From: Fasciolopsis buskii
Lineage: Eukaryota; Platyhelminthes; Trematoda; Plagiorchiida; Fasciolidae
Length of the DNA: 64,000 nucleotides
Direction of reading: 5' to 3'
NCBI GenBank assembly: GCA_008360955.1
Contig: LUCM01000206.1
Location: forward strand, 1-64,000
A model generated the notes under the pieces. That model was not told the DNA's origin and made no database searches. It worked only from the letters and a program-made list of their open reading frames with translations. Shown piece by piece: positions 11,201 to 24,961 of the stretch (position 1 is the first letter of the stretch; every line of letters starts with the position of its first letter). Position numbers and translations under genes: made by a program.

Positions 11201-14200
11201 ATCAGAGGTAGAGGGAATGGAGACCTATTTAATCCGTGGGAATAACCAGTGAAAGTCCTACAGGAATTGGCATCATAAATCTTTTCTTAAGATTATATGT
11301 TTTGCACAGATTTTTGGTCCCACTATTGATCACTGTCGTCATATAACACTAAAAAAACATCGCTTCCCAGCCGGAAATGAAAAACAAGAGACATTCTCCC
11401 ATAAGCAGAAATACCTAACCCGACTAAGTATGCTTGTCATCTGTTCGATTATTCGATGGCGCAATTCAGGCGCCGTATCTACGCGATATATTCAAGACAT
11501 TTGGAGACTTGTTCACAATCTTTGGGTCTTCGGAGCACTAGTTCGTTTTATCTTTGATCATTTGCATGATGTTTTGCGCTACTAATGACATGCTAAATAT
11601 AAAGAGAATTTTGCACCTCGACCTTGATGTGCCACGGGTAAACACTGTTGCGTTTCCGTAGTTCGTCTAGTCCTACTGAGTCTTCTCATTCCTATTCCTT
11701 GAAATGTAGTTTTACAACCTGCACAATTCCGATTGGACTATAGTGCGTACAGGGAAAATTTGATCACACTAATCAAGTGACCACTATGCTTATATAGTTC
11801 ATCAGAACTTAATTGATCTTATGAGAACTGCCTAGTTTTTTGGGTCAAAACAGAAGTCACATGTTTACTTCCCTCTAACTAATTAGTATAGGCTGTTGAA
11901 AGATTTTATCCTGCATTTTCTTGCGAGCCGATTTGATTAAAACGTTGTGCGGCGAACTTTGAAAGCTTGTTCCGGCGAATCCGCGAAATCATAGTGCTGT
12001 CAACCAATTGGCATAAAGTGAACGCGATGGCTTGGAGATTGGATTTGTCTGTCGGGTTTCTATGGGAAGTCCAATGGACCCTACCACTGATTTCGAAAAT
12101 TTGTGTTGATCGCAGCTCGGGTTGTTGGTTTGCATAAGATTCTAAGCTTGATGTATTGATTGCAAACGCTTCATCACCAGTTAAGGTGACATCGTCGATG
12201 TGGATGAGGAACTGACAAAAATCTGTAGTTACGAGCAACATTGATTTCCTACAATGTGGAAATACCTCGTTTTGTTGACTCATCTACAAGCTAGACCACA
12301 TGCGTTTGCCTCCCACTGAGGGCGTAGTTTACTGAACTCGTTTATTTCTATCACTTAGAGATATACGTGAACAAGACTGTTATTCAGAGATATAAGGTAG
12401 AGTAACGAATGCAGCGCTTTTGTTCATAGTTATCCCATTAGTCTTAAGACTTTCGATTGCGGCTTGCAGAGCAGCTGGGCTGCCCCATGCGAGCCAGCGA
12501 TCCGTACTATACGATGCCTACTTTAGAATACCTTGGAGAACGTCAGGAGCATCGACCGTAACGTTGGCTAGAACACTAGGGAGCAGTTCAGTTGGCCAAC
12601 AGCCACAGTCGGCCTTCTATTTATGCCTGCAGGTGAACAAATGCAGATAGACACCAGTCCTTCATCAGAAATGGAGATACTCAGCGAGGTAGGGTTTCTT
12701 AAAAGGAATAAGGTAGCTGGACCTGGTGAACTTTTGTCGAACTTCTTCAAGGATGGTGGCGAAGTGTCACTATCTGAGTTAACAACTCCTGGGATCACTC
12801 TGGACGCGGGAAGAGATTCCTAAAGACTAATGTGAACCGATGATTGTGCTAAGTTGCATCCAAACTGTTCAAGGGCACTATCCTTTGCCGATTATCTGGC
12901 ACTGGGGAAAAGTGCATGCGTGATAACCAAGCTGGTTTCTGTTCCGGTTGATGTCGCATTGATCGAATTCTTACTTTGCGACAGCTTAAGCATATGTTCC
13001 GCTGCGTTGTCGGATACTTCGTCTTGTCATTTGCGGCCACCACTGTGCTGTGAACAAACTGCTGGTGATAAAACTATTTCAGTGTGTTAAGATGAAATTG
13101 ACAACACCTTAACCACATGGATAATTACCGGGTTCCAAAAATATTGGAAGCTGTTTCAGTCGTAAGAATGATTAATGACCTTGGATCACCCGGAACACCC
13201 GGTGTTTCCATCATTTTTCACCAAATCTTCTCTGGGGTTTTCCTAAAATTTATTTGGTACAGTCTTCTTGTTTCCTGCTCCCATTTAAAATCATGTTTCT
13301 AAGCCCTGCGATGAATTTAATTTTTCAGTTCATCGAAATCCTTGAACCGATTTTTCTTTGCAAGTTGTATCGTTATTTAATTAGTTTTTGTCGCTTGATT
13401 GCCCATCAGATAGTCTTTATTTCTCACACCAAAATGCATAGGTCATCACACGCAGACTTCAACACCGTCCAGCGGGAAACACAAATCCACAAGTCGCTTG
13501 AGTTTATTGCACAACACTGCCAGAAAATCTCGTACACCCGCGTCCGATCTCATCAGTGGTGGCACGACAACTTTGTCATCAAGTCCTCAGCTTGATGGTA
13601 AGCATGCTTTTCGAGTTGTCTTCGGCCAATTTTGTAGGGGTTCCCTCGCTGCGAGATTATCGTTTAACTGTAATAAATGCACTCACCTATTCCGGTGCTC
13701 AGCTTGACTGCCGCTTTTTCCGGTCTAGCTTACTTAGTGAATGTCTGGTTGACCGGTGTTGCTTCATCCCATACATCCATGTTTTTTCCAATTGATTCCT
13801 TTGTCTGATAAATCCTTGCCTCGTTTAGCCATAGAGATAAGCTACCTTCGCATTCTGGGAAAGTGTTGTGTGTTTGGCGATTTCTTTTGTTCGACTCCTG
13901 GTTAACATATTCCAATAAATCAGTAGTCCGTACCAGTCCAATGAAATGCACCAAAGGCTTGCGAGATACCCCGGGCCTCTGTCCTCAAATTAAACTTGAC
14001 TTTTCATTTTTACTTTATGCTTCTTCATTTCAATGTTATTTTTTTGTAAATTCTATCTTGACACGGCAAAGGTTTCTTCTGACATCGTAGTGTTGCTACC
14101 AACTTCCTGCTGTGCATCTACTTCCGAGTACTGTTTTACCCGCTGAATCAAATCGGTCTCCATTTTAGTCTGTTATTTATGCCAGTAATTTTCCGTTCAA

Positions 14201-17200
14201 AATTAGCCTACTGCCTGCTAGCTAGTAGCGTCGTCCAAAATGTCGCATCATTGGAGTTCCGGGCCAGAGGACCTGAATTTTCCGTTTTGAAGTGGGACAA
14301 GAAGCCAAATGTTTTATGGATGTCCATCGGTCTTCAAAAATAGTATACGGATCTGCGGAATCTTTACGAATGATTAGGTTCTGCATTCATTTTATTTTAA
14401 CCGGGATACGTCTACTGACAGAAGAAGTGAGAACGATAAGTGGACAATCCGATCTTGTCCCCCCTTATGCACCAACCATATGCATGAATTCACAACGAGG
14501 TAGTTCAGATACATTTCTTATCTTGCTTTTCAATGTGACTATTTTCTCATCGTTTGCAACTAATATATCTCCACATCAAGATACAATTCCAACGAATTAA
14601 TTTCTTATTCGCTACGTTTTTTTTCCGTTCGCTTTTAAAGTATGTTTGAAGCAATTCATTTATCTATTTCCCTCCCCAGGTTTACGCGGCACACCTCTTC
14701 GCGTGTGTTTGGAAAAACGGCAACATCGGGTGTTTGAGTTCTTTGTCACTGAAAGGAATTACGTCGATATTCTGCGGTACTTGTATCGCGTCGCGTACCC
14801 GGTATGTGATCAGCCAGCCAGCAGCCGTCGTTTTGTATGGGCTCATTCCTTGTAATCCTGACATACAGTGATTTTCGTGATTGTTTTTCATATGAGAATC
14901 TGTTGTAATGAGGATTGATTTCTGCCCTGTTGCTTTTCAAAACCTATTCCCATTTCAATGTGTCATGGTTAGTAACAACTCTAGGGGCCTATGACGTAAA
15001 CTGTCATGTAAAGTCGTTCCATTCATTCGGAGATGAATTCAGGTCGAGAATTGAACAAACACAAAGCACGAGCAAAAGATTGTCGTATGAAAATAAGTCA
15101 CTGTTGGTTTCCATCAGATAGCATTTCCCGGTAAAGCGTCATTCTCACGTTGTTACTGTTCAAAGTTTCAAATCAAGAATGACGGTTTGGATTTATATTG
15201 TAACACTGTGTTCTTCATCGCCATTCAAAGCGACAGGCCCTAATTTAGAATGTAATCATTACTTCTTTTTTCTGTGACATCTAAGTGCTGAATTACTGCT
15301 TTGTTCCCAAACGCAGTTTCATTTAAGCTTCTCATCCTGTTTATCGGCTGATGGCGTGTTCGGTAGTTATGACGAGGCTGATGTCGATTTCCTGCCAGCA
15401 ATTTGACCCTATCTTACATCGTAATTTTCCATTCAGATGTGGCGTTGTTTATTTGGAGTTCGGTTTGATGATCAATTTGGGCGGACGTGCTTTGGTTTCG
15501 GTTGCTACCATGCAGCATCGAATAAAAGTGAAGTCAAAAAAGCACTAGGCAGACTTACTATAGAAAAATCGGAATGTTTGGAATGCAAGAACTCTGACTG
15601 CGGCATTTAGACGTGCCGTCTAAGGTCTCCAGTCGTTCGTATTAGGGAATTTTGTAGACCTCAGCTAGGTAGTCATTATCATCGTTCAGCGTTAAACAGC
15701 AAGGCAAGCCTCACTGACCGCTGCCTTTCCCCAGAGTTACACGTTTATATAAAAAGAGTGAATATTCAATGGGAACAGAGAGTGGACCTACACAGGCGGG
15801 AAAAGATAAGATGCTGCTGCAGCCAACATAAAAAACACAGTCTAACTGTACAAACGCATTATTTCAATCATTCTGATTCGATAGAAAATGACAAAATGAT
15901 CGCCACTGTTCACGGTTCACTGCCATATCCTTCAGTGTCTCCAGCCAGCAAGTCGGCAAGTCTTTCGCACCCGAACCACGTAGGCGTGAGACACCTACTT
16001 TACCTAAGTTCGCTGTACATTTTCTCATCCCACTTTGCCACGTCATCTGTTGGCCTCCACATGGCTTCTTGCATTCCTTAGGAGGAACACAAAATAGGGC
16101 ACGGTATGGTAGACGAGTGTTCGTCACACGCAGCACGTGACCCAACCAGCATAGTCTATTGAGTTTCATACGCTGAAACAAGCTGTTCTCAGAAGTGGCA
16201 TCGAATACCAGATTCCTAACCTCAATATTACTCACCCGGTCACTCCATCCAATCCTAGCCATGCTGCGTAAACATCGGTTGTCGAAAACCTCCAACCGAC
16301 GAACATCGCCCACACGCATACTCCACGTCTCGCAACCGTACAACAAAACTGAACGCACTGCAGCACAGTACACACGAACTTTCAACTTCGGTACTAGATA
16401 GGTATAAATGATTATATGCACAGAATTGGAGAAGTCTTTCTCGGTTGTCTGTTCGCTGCGCAGGCAAGAAGCATCGCCCGCCTAAACAGGACTCCGATGC
16501 ACTAAGTTTTCTAACTTGTGCATTCAAATCACTTGCTAAAACTACAGTATTAGAGCCTTTGCTCTTCCGAACAAGAGTGACAAGGTTATCGTAAAACTCG
16601 TCTCTCTCCATGTCAGCGCTGCAGTCCGTTGCAGCGTATGCCGAGATAACAAATAAACTACGCCTAACACTACTATCCTTTCGGACGCCGACTGATCCCC
16701 GCAGTCTCATGGCACACAAGCGACTGTTGACTGGGATCCAGTCTAGAAGGGCTGCTTCAGCCTTCTCACTCAAGACTATTCCCACACCACGTTGACCCAC
16801 AGCTTGAGCTGATTCGTCTCCTGAAGTGCGAAGAAAATATCTTGACGAGACGTTTGGCGCAGTTAGTTGAATTACTCTACTCGAATCCTGAATTCGTTTC
16901 ACTCACACAGCAGACATCAATCGAAAGTGAGTCGACTCTCAGAGCCAAACACGCCTGTTGGCCAGCCTGCATTAAAGTGCGCACATTGAAGGAACCGAGA
17001 TTCACAGGCTGACGAGTCTTGAGAAAATGTGAGCGAGCAGATTGAAAACCACCTACTACACTACTTGACAATAAACCGTTGCGAGTATCGGGCGCGTGTT
17101 ATCAATGGAGATACTATGGGTAGGCAGAAGGGGCAAACAGATTGGGTTGGAGACAGAAGAGACCGGTTGAATAAAAGAGAGGGAACTCTGAGCAGTAGCA

Positions 17201-20200
17201 TACTTATCACTACCCACCCCGACTGTGTTCGATGCAATGGGCAGTGCGGTCGTGATTATCCTGCGCGACGACTGATGCAGTATGGAATTCTTTGTAGGTG
17301 CGTTCGGTAGTCTAGCTCCTACTCGGAACAGTCCATTTCTTGGTTTGATACTTTTCGTCACGTCATAGTCTGGCCACCTTTTTTATACCGCGGTTTACCG
17401 CAGATGTAGTCAATTAAATTACATTGTTAAGGAGAGCTGATCTACTCATCTTTGAACCATTACCTGCCTCGGTAAACAGTATATTCTAAGGTAGTGGGTT
17501 TCTAAATGCGCGTAGCGTGTATCATATACCTTAATCTGTTCAATTGCAATATTTTGTCGATTGACTGAGTTCCACGGCTGGGATCCAGTGGTTGCTTTTC
17601 TGATGTCGATTTTTCATCTGGCTGTGTGGGAGGTAGATCGATACTCGGCTTCGGAGGGGATTCGTTTCAATTTTCTAGTCAGTTTCCTACCGTGACCCCG
17701 AAGCAGCATGAGGCAGGATTTCATGCCTTCTTCCGCTCCAATGAATAACCGTCGCATTCCAGCAGAGTTTACATGGGGAAACCATGAGACTTAGGTTTTA
17801 CTTTTGAATGCGTGGATGTTGAACAAACTCATGGCGTTACTTAACAGCCGATTAACAATAATAGTATTCAAAGTATTGTAAGCTCACATTCCAACAGCCA
17901 GCATTTTTTTATTCACGAAGTTTATTAGTTGCCATTGTTGTAGTTATCCGTTTGCGATTCCTATTCAAAACATGATTTTGATGGTGATCATATTTTCCCC
18001 TCTTTTACTGGGCCATTGAATGCGTAGCAAGTTGTTGATGAAGAGCAACCGGGTGGACCGATTCTTCCGCGTCAAGAAGCGGACTTTGTTTTTGGTAAGC
18101 TGTGTGCAATTTTTGAATTGCACGAGCGATTACAACCGAAGCTCAACGAACTGGAAACAAATTGGTCGATGACTGAAAGTCGTATTGGGGACGTGTTACA
18201 AAAAAGCCTGCTGGATGAAATGGACAAGGTGAGTTTAGTATTGTTGGAGCTTTGTATTTCATTCCGGTTCCCTTTTTAACGCGTCTGACAGCTGTCGAGA
18301 AATCTGCAGCATTCGTGCTGCTTAATGCGGTTCCAACCTAGGTCATAAGACATTACATTGGGTTTACGATACGTTGTCTCAAACCAACTAGTATGCTGTG
18401 AGTAGATGTTCCATGTGCCCACCGGGATTTTGGTTTTTCTCCTCGATATCTTCTTACTAACCTAGCCAATATTTTAAAAAACGAGGCACAAATTTTGCTT
18501 CAGTTTCTTTTTAATGATTGCTGAATTCTTCTATTTACTTCCAATTTTCTCCCACAGGCCTACGGAAACTATATGCAGTTTTACAGTCCACCACATCTAC
18601 ACCATTTGGGCGAGCAGTTTCCACGCTTCCTGGCCTTCATGCGACAAGTGGAACGTCGTCGTGAGTCTGGCCGTCAAAGTTTAGCAGCTCTGTTAGTTCG
18701 ACCAGTGCAACGACTTCCCTCGGTTGCTCTGCTCATGGAAGGCAAGTCGATTTACCGTTTACATTTCCTTCTCGGTCGAAAATATATTTGTCACGACATC
18801 GGCATTTATTTGAGGGTGTTGGCATTTTCTTCGGCGAAAGAGCAAATAGATTGCTTAGCTCAAATCTGGCGGCAAAACTTGTGCCGTGGGTACATATGCT
18901 CCTTGTCATGTTTTTGACGAGGTATTTTATGCTCGATTCGAAACAACGGAAACCGTGAAGGAAGCGGTCACAGGCTGTTCCTAGACATTTGTGTATCTGG
19001 ACCATCTTCTCATTTAATAGAAATGTTTGCGTGGGTCTTTTAAGATTCAGTTCAGATGTTGTTAGCTGATCTACGAACGAACGTTTCTGGCTGTCCTCTT
19101 ACAATCGCGACCTTCTACCATCCACGACTGTTTGTTCCTCTACTAATTGTTGTCTATTCCCATCACATTTTCTTACATTCTTCGGGAACTGCAGTCGGCT
19201 GTGCTAGTGGTGATGTCACTGGAACAAGTCTAGTTCCTGTTCTGTCGCAGTCTCCCTCAGATAACATCCAAATGTCACCGAATCCATTCCCGACGGCTGG
19301 TGCACATATTCGTCCTCGGTGCCCGTTCAAACCAGCCTGTGCACTGGGGACCCTAGCCATCGATATATGGTGCATCCAAGAAACTGACATTCAAGACTCC
19401 AGGCCTGTTATCTGACTAACATTCTCATCTAGTCCTTCAGTAAAGTTTCCTCTCCGTCTTTCTGGGGACCCTGACGCTTCGACTTCTGTTGTTGCTGGCG
19501 TTGGTGTTGTTTCTTAGTGATAGGGTTGAGACTACACTACTTGACTGGATGCCAGTTGACAGTGGCATGTGTTTCGCGCCTTGATCCTATCTATTTCAAT
19601 TCCGTGATAGCCGAAGTTTCTAGTATTTGTCGGGCATCTGCATTAGTGTCTTTGATTCTTGAGCTATTTGGTTTGCAGCATATACTGCACACTTTCGATT
19701 GTTTTGAGTTATGCGGCCGTCGATCTCGTCAGTTTGGTTGTTTTTCTTTTCTTAGGGATTTGGAGACCTTGATTGTGATGGTTCTGTCATTACATTCTTT
19801 TCTCGCTGAAGGTATTGCAAAATTCACACCCAAATCACATGCGGACTATGCTGCAGTCACACAGTTTTCCAAAGGAATCAATGAATTGTTGACCAACATC
19901 AATGATAGACTACGCCGAAACGAGGAGCGTCTCTCCATGCTGTCTCTGTATCACGAAATCGGTGGGGCTCCAGTAAGTGTTCCACATTGCCTATTAACCA
20001 TGATGAATGTCGTCGACCTTATTTGTTTGTGATTTAGCAATAACCAACGCGTATTTTTCGCCAAGTGTTAGTTGCCATGACTGTTGCGCTGTAACGAAAA
20101 TGCCATCGGTCACGGCCACGGGAATATCATTCTCGGTCGAACCTTGCAAGTAAATTCAATGTCTTCATCATCATTTTCATCATTATCATCTTCGTTCAGA

Positions 20201-23200
20201 GTTAAGCAGCAGAGCGAGCCTCACTGACCACTACCTTGTTCCGAGTCACTCGCTGCATTAGGAAGAATGCATATCTAAGGTAGTCACAGAGTGGACTTAC
20301 AGAAGCCAGAAAAGATAATAATGAGTCGGCAACCAACGCCGTCTGACTTTGCAAGCGCACCTTTTTCAATCATTCGGATTTCACAGAAAGTGACAACACG
20401 TCCTCATCTGTTCACGGTTTGCAGCCATATCTTTCGATGTCTCCAGCCAGCTGGTTAATGGATCTTTTGGACTCCAACCCCGGAAACGTGAGATGCTTTC
20501 TTTTGATCCGCATTTCCTTGTTTCACGCTCCCACGTCATCGGTTGATCTCTACGTGGCTTCTTCCACACGATGGATAGGGTAGTGGTTAATAGTGCACGG
20601 TATGGTAGACGAGTGTTCGCCATATGTAACATGTAACTCGAACAACGAGGTCTGCTAAGCTTGATAAGTTGCGGTAGAATATTCTATGAAGCGGCACCAA
20701 CTAGTCGATTCCTAACCCGCACATGCTCACGCGGTCATTCCATGCAATCCTAGCGATACTACGTAGACGTCGGTGTTTAAATAGCTTTGAACAACGAACA
20801 TCTTTGATCGCAAAGTCCATACCTCTCAACCATACAATAGACACGACCTTTCAACCTTAGTAAAATATGGGGCCTTCCCCACAAGTGCCTCAGTCCAGGG
20901 TATGACGCTTGAGCCGTGGGTGTACGCGTGCTTATTCATAATGATGCACTGCCATTTTCAGTGAAGCGGCTGCTGGAATCGTCAACAGTGGCAGGAGTAT
21001 CAAATTCGATATCGCTATCTTGAGTCAACACTGTACACTTTGAAGGTGCAAAACGCATGCCAAATGGAGTTGCGGCTCTCAATTTGTCTACTGCACGAAC
21101 AAGCACGCGAGGTAGTCTGCATTACCTAAGTCACACAGTTCCTCTCCACTTGCCAGTTCGACGCCTACATCCTGGAGACCCAAACCAACTTCTATTACCC
21201 CGTCCATGACGAACTTAAGCAGATATGGAGAGATGAAACACCCTTATCGAACTCCAGCTTCGCCCATAAAACCCAAACAGTTCTTGATTGTCACTTGCAT
21301 CAGGTGCTAATTCCATTTCTTCGGCTATTTCAACCTAACAATCTTCACGATCCTTCTTGAGGATTGTCGTTATATGAAGTTCTAGATACCCTTCGTATAT
21401 TTTTCTCTTGTTTCAGTTCGAGTTTTGGTCTTTTTGCTTCGCTAGACTCAGCGACTTTTAGAGATCCAGTGTCTTTGATAGCCAGCGGATTTAGGCTTGC
21501 AGGTGGTACCTGTTGCTAAGGCCATTGCTCGCTTGATTTCCTCTCAGTGCTCATCTACATCACTGTTCGTCGGAGTTCTTAGGTCGTTTAATGGCTTCTG
21601 CTCATAACTAGTATGAACGTCGGCCAGCCGAGTTTAGAGTTTGCGCCGTCGATCATTGAGCTATCGCATAGTCCAATTCTACTTACACAGACGAGTAGAA
21701 TCTACAATCTTAGATAGAATCGTGTCAGCAGTAGGTTACTAAGATATAAACGGTCTGATTTATGGTACCTGTGGAATTTTATTTATTACATGCTTCACGT
21801 ATGAATGTAGAGAATAGAGTAGTCCTGATAGCCCCTAGGGTCCACTACACGAGAGGGAAGGGGACCGGCAACCATGACCTTGATATTTGGAGCGGTATGG
21901 AACCACATAAGTTCTCATTAAGTAAGGCGGGATAATGAGCCGTGTCTTTATACCACGCTGAATTGAATTCATTTTAGACAAGAATAAAGGATCATCTGCA
22001 TATCACTGGAGAAATCTGTCCCCGTTATTTGCACGCTGAACGGGAGAGGTGTAGCGCCCTGTCAAACAAGCCTTTGCTGCACTAAGTTTTTCAACACGTG
22101 GTACGGAATCATCGAATGTCACTGCACTTTCAATCTTTGCTATGACAAACGGGAATGACAAGTGCGTTATAAGACGCAGTCTTTTGATTGTCAGTTCTAC
22201 CGTCTGTAGAGCGTATGCCAATACGACATATAAGCTGCTGTTCCGCTGGTGTGACATGAGTACTTCAGTCACTGGTCTCATTTGAGCCGTATCTATACGG
22301 TCACGAGGGTCTTAAAATACCCATGACAAGATATTCAGATGTTTTCCTTCTGTGTCGGTGTCCCATCATTTTTCCAAGCCATGCTAATGAGGGGGTCGAT
22401 TTATGGTTATAAAGGAAGAAGTTTTGAAACTAACCGTATATCCGGGCCTTTTAATCGTTTGTTTCCCTAACCCAGGGTCATATTTGCCGCGCAATTTACT
22501 AAACAGATCTAGCCATTTCAATTGGAGGTTTTTGGCACAGCCTTCCTCAGCGATCTTTTTTCAGTTCGACGATTTGAATTGATCTTGTTTTTAGTCAGCT
22601 CACTCAAGAAAGAAGTCGTCAGTCCTCAATGTGTGTTTAATTATGGTTGCTCGGTTTTGACTATTGGTCCTATGTAACTGTTTACGTCTTAGTAGCAATC
22701 ATAAAGTTAAATTCTCCAGAGCATAGTAACCTAAGAATGAGGCCATTCCTTCGGATGTAGTCGAGTTTACAATTTCTGAAGAAGTTCTGAAGAATGCTGT
22801 ATCTTTGTATTCCTGGGATTAACTTGGCCTGTTCGGTGCATTTGTGATGACCACATTTTAAACCGACCTAATCGTATCAACAGGCTGGTGTACCCTTTGT
22901 TTTGCTCATTTTTCTTTTGCCAGCTCATTATCTATTTATAGGTGGCATTAGGTTCAAACGGGAATAATCCAATATTCAGTTTCACGTTGTGTCCCAATAT
23001 TTGTGGTTGATTTGTCTGGTCACCGATGAAATTTCCTCTAACTATTCGAAGCTTAATTCAATGTTTTGTGATCTGCATTTGTCTGACTACCAGATCCTCT
23101 TTCTTGGGAAGATTCCGCTGCTCCTTGGTGCTACTTTAGTTCTTCACAAACTACTGTATGTCCAAAAATAATGCTAACTGTAGTTGATGTACATCTGCTC

Positions 23201-24194
23201 TAAAGGATTCGAGATATGCCCAATACGCAAACACCGATTTCGTTGTCAAATCAAACTGTTAATTTCTGCTAATTCACTGTGATAGACTTTGATTATAATC
23301 GTTGTGTTGTTGGCATTACGGTGTTCCAGAAAGGAGAATTTCGAAATCTTCGCCCGTAAATCGGATGCCCAAATTTGTGTTTTCAGTGTTGGTGTTCACT
23401 TCCTGAGTGTTTTGTTATTTATGGAATATATCTGGAGAAATTGGCATTCCTCTGGCGTTCTTCTGCGGAAAATTTGAATAAGTTTTGTTTTATCAAAGAG
23501 TGCACGGATGTTGCTAACGAATGTCAAAAACTGCTCGTCGTAAGATTTTTCATGACCAGCTACTTCATCTTATCAGCGTTTGGTTTTGTTCCTTCCTTAC
23601 ACACGACATTTTCCCCAGCCAGAAATGCTCTCATCATCTCGCAGCCTGATATCCCGATTAAATGTGTTCGAGCTGGGCACCAGCACATCAGGCAGTACCA
23701 CTTGCGAACCGGTCACGTTATTCCTGCTCACCGACTGTCTGGAAGTTGCTAGACCACGAAAACGACATACGGGCGAGCCATTGGCCCACGCAATGCGAGC
23801 TGCACTTGCGGCGGTGCAAGGTTTGTTGTCTCGTTCAGATGTGACAGCTTTTGGTATATGAATGGTCTAAGTAGAATTCGTTCTTAATTTTGTTCTGTTA
23901 CACAGCTGAAGGCTTCAACAATCTGTGCTACTGTTATGAATTTTCCGGATATGACATTTTTTCAGATTTACTCGTCATGGTGGTCATGACGTCAAACTGA
24001 TATATAGGACGACAGTACGCCAGTACTGCTTCTTCGATTAGCATATATGTATATATGATAGCAGGTTAGAGTGCTGTTCTTTATATTTTCTCAGGTTCAG
24101 CAGGATGGCATTGGTTTATTCGCTGAGTTGAGCAATTTGCAAACGTTTCATCACCAATCGAGGTGACTTCGTTATATATATATATGATACATGG

Positions 24195-24230
<36 letters not shown>

Positions 24231-24421
24231 AAACGTCACGATAAACGTATTAACTCAGTGTACGCCTTCTCAACTCTAAAAATATATATATATATGTATA
24301 TATAGAAGCAGGAAGTAGTATCTGGCTGCGTAAACAAAATTTGCTCGGGAGCACACGACCGGTTTCGCGATTATTGTCGCTCGCCAGCTATGCGTACCCA
24401 ATGCTCTCTTGTCCAAACATC

Positions 24422-24456
<35 letters not shown>

Positions 24457-24921
24457 CCATGTATCATATATATATATAACGAAGTCACCTCGATTGGTGA
24501 TGAAACGTTTGCAAATTGCTCAACTCAGCGAATAAACCAATGCCATCCTGCTGAACCTGAGAAAATATAAAGAACAGCACTCTAACCTGCTATCANAGTA
24601 GAATTCGTTCTTAATTTTGTTCTGTTACACAGCTGAAGGCTTCAACAATCTGTGCTACTGTTATGAATTTTCCGGATATGACATTTTTTCAGATTTACTC
24701 GTCATGGTGGTCATGACGTCAAACTGATATATAGGACGACAGTACGCCAGTACTGCTTCTTCGATTAGCATATATGTATATATGATAGCAGGTTAGAGTG
24801 CTGTTCTTTATATTTTCTCAGGTTCAGCAGGATGGCATTGGTTTATTCGCTGAGTTGAGCAATTTGCAAACGTTTCATCACCAATCGAGGTGACTTCGTT
24901 ATATATATATATGATACATGG

Positions 24922-24961
<40 letters not shown>

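Larger units (their letters stand above)
10966..13441 (+). other. ECT2: ECT2 intron 6
   Basis: A 2.5-kb intron. It contains an unidentified minus-strand frame (11906-12283) and a LINE reverse-transcriptase fragment (12600-13110). The rest shows no features. Confidence 0.7.
19973..23618 (+). other. ECT2: ECT2 intron 11
   Basis: A 3.6-kb intron occupied by a minus-strand LINE from 20165 to 22325, which itself carries a SINE end at 21833-21925. The part from 22330 to 23610 has only short unrecognised frames. Confidence 0.8.

Noticed and set aside
16255..16902. 215-codon minus frame as a host gene
   Set aside because: It is the endonuclease of LINE copy 3 running out of frame into the C-terminal region across a deletion junction.
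18742..18917. Extension of exon 10 through the open frame to 18917
   Set aside because: Similarity to ECT2 stops exactly at the GC donor and resumes at 19812 with correct phase.
24160..24960. CRISPR-like or satellite array
   Set aside because: The repetition is a (TA)n tract plus one exact duplication and one inverted copy, not regularly spaced repeats with unique spacers.
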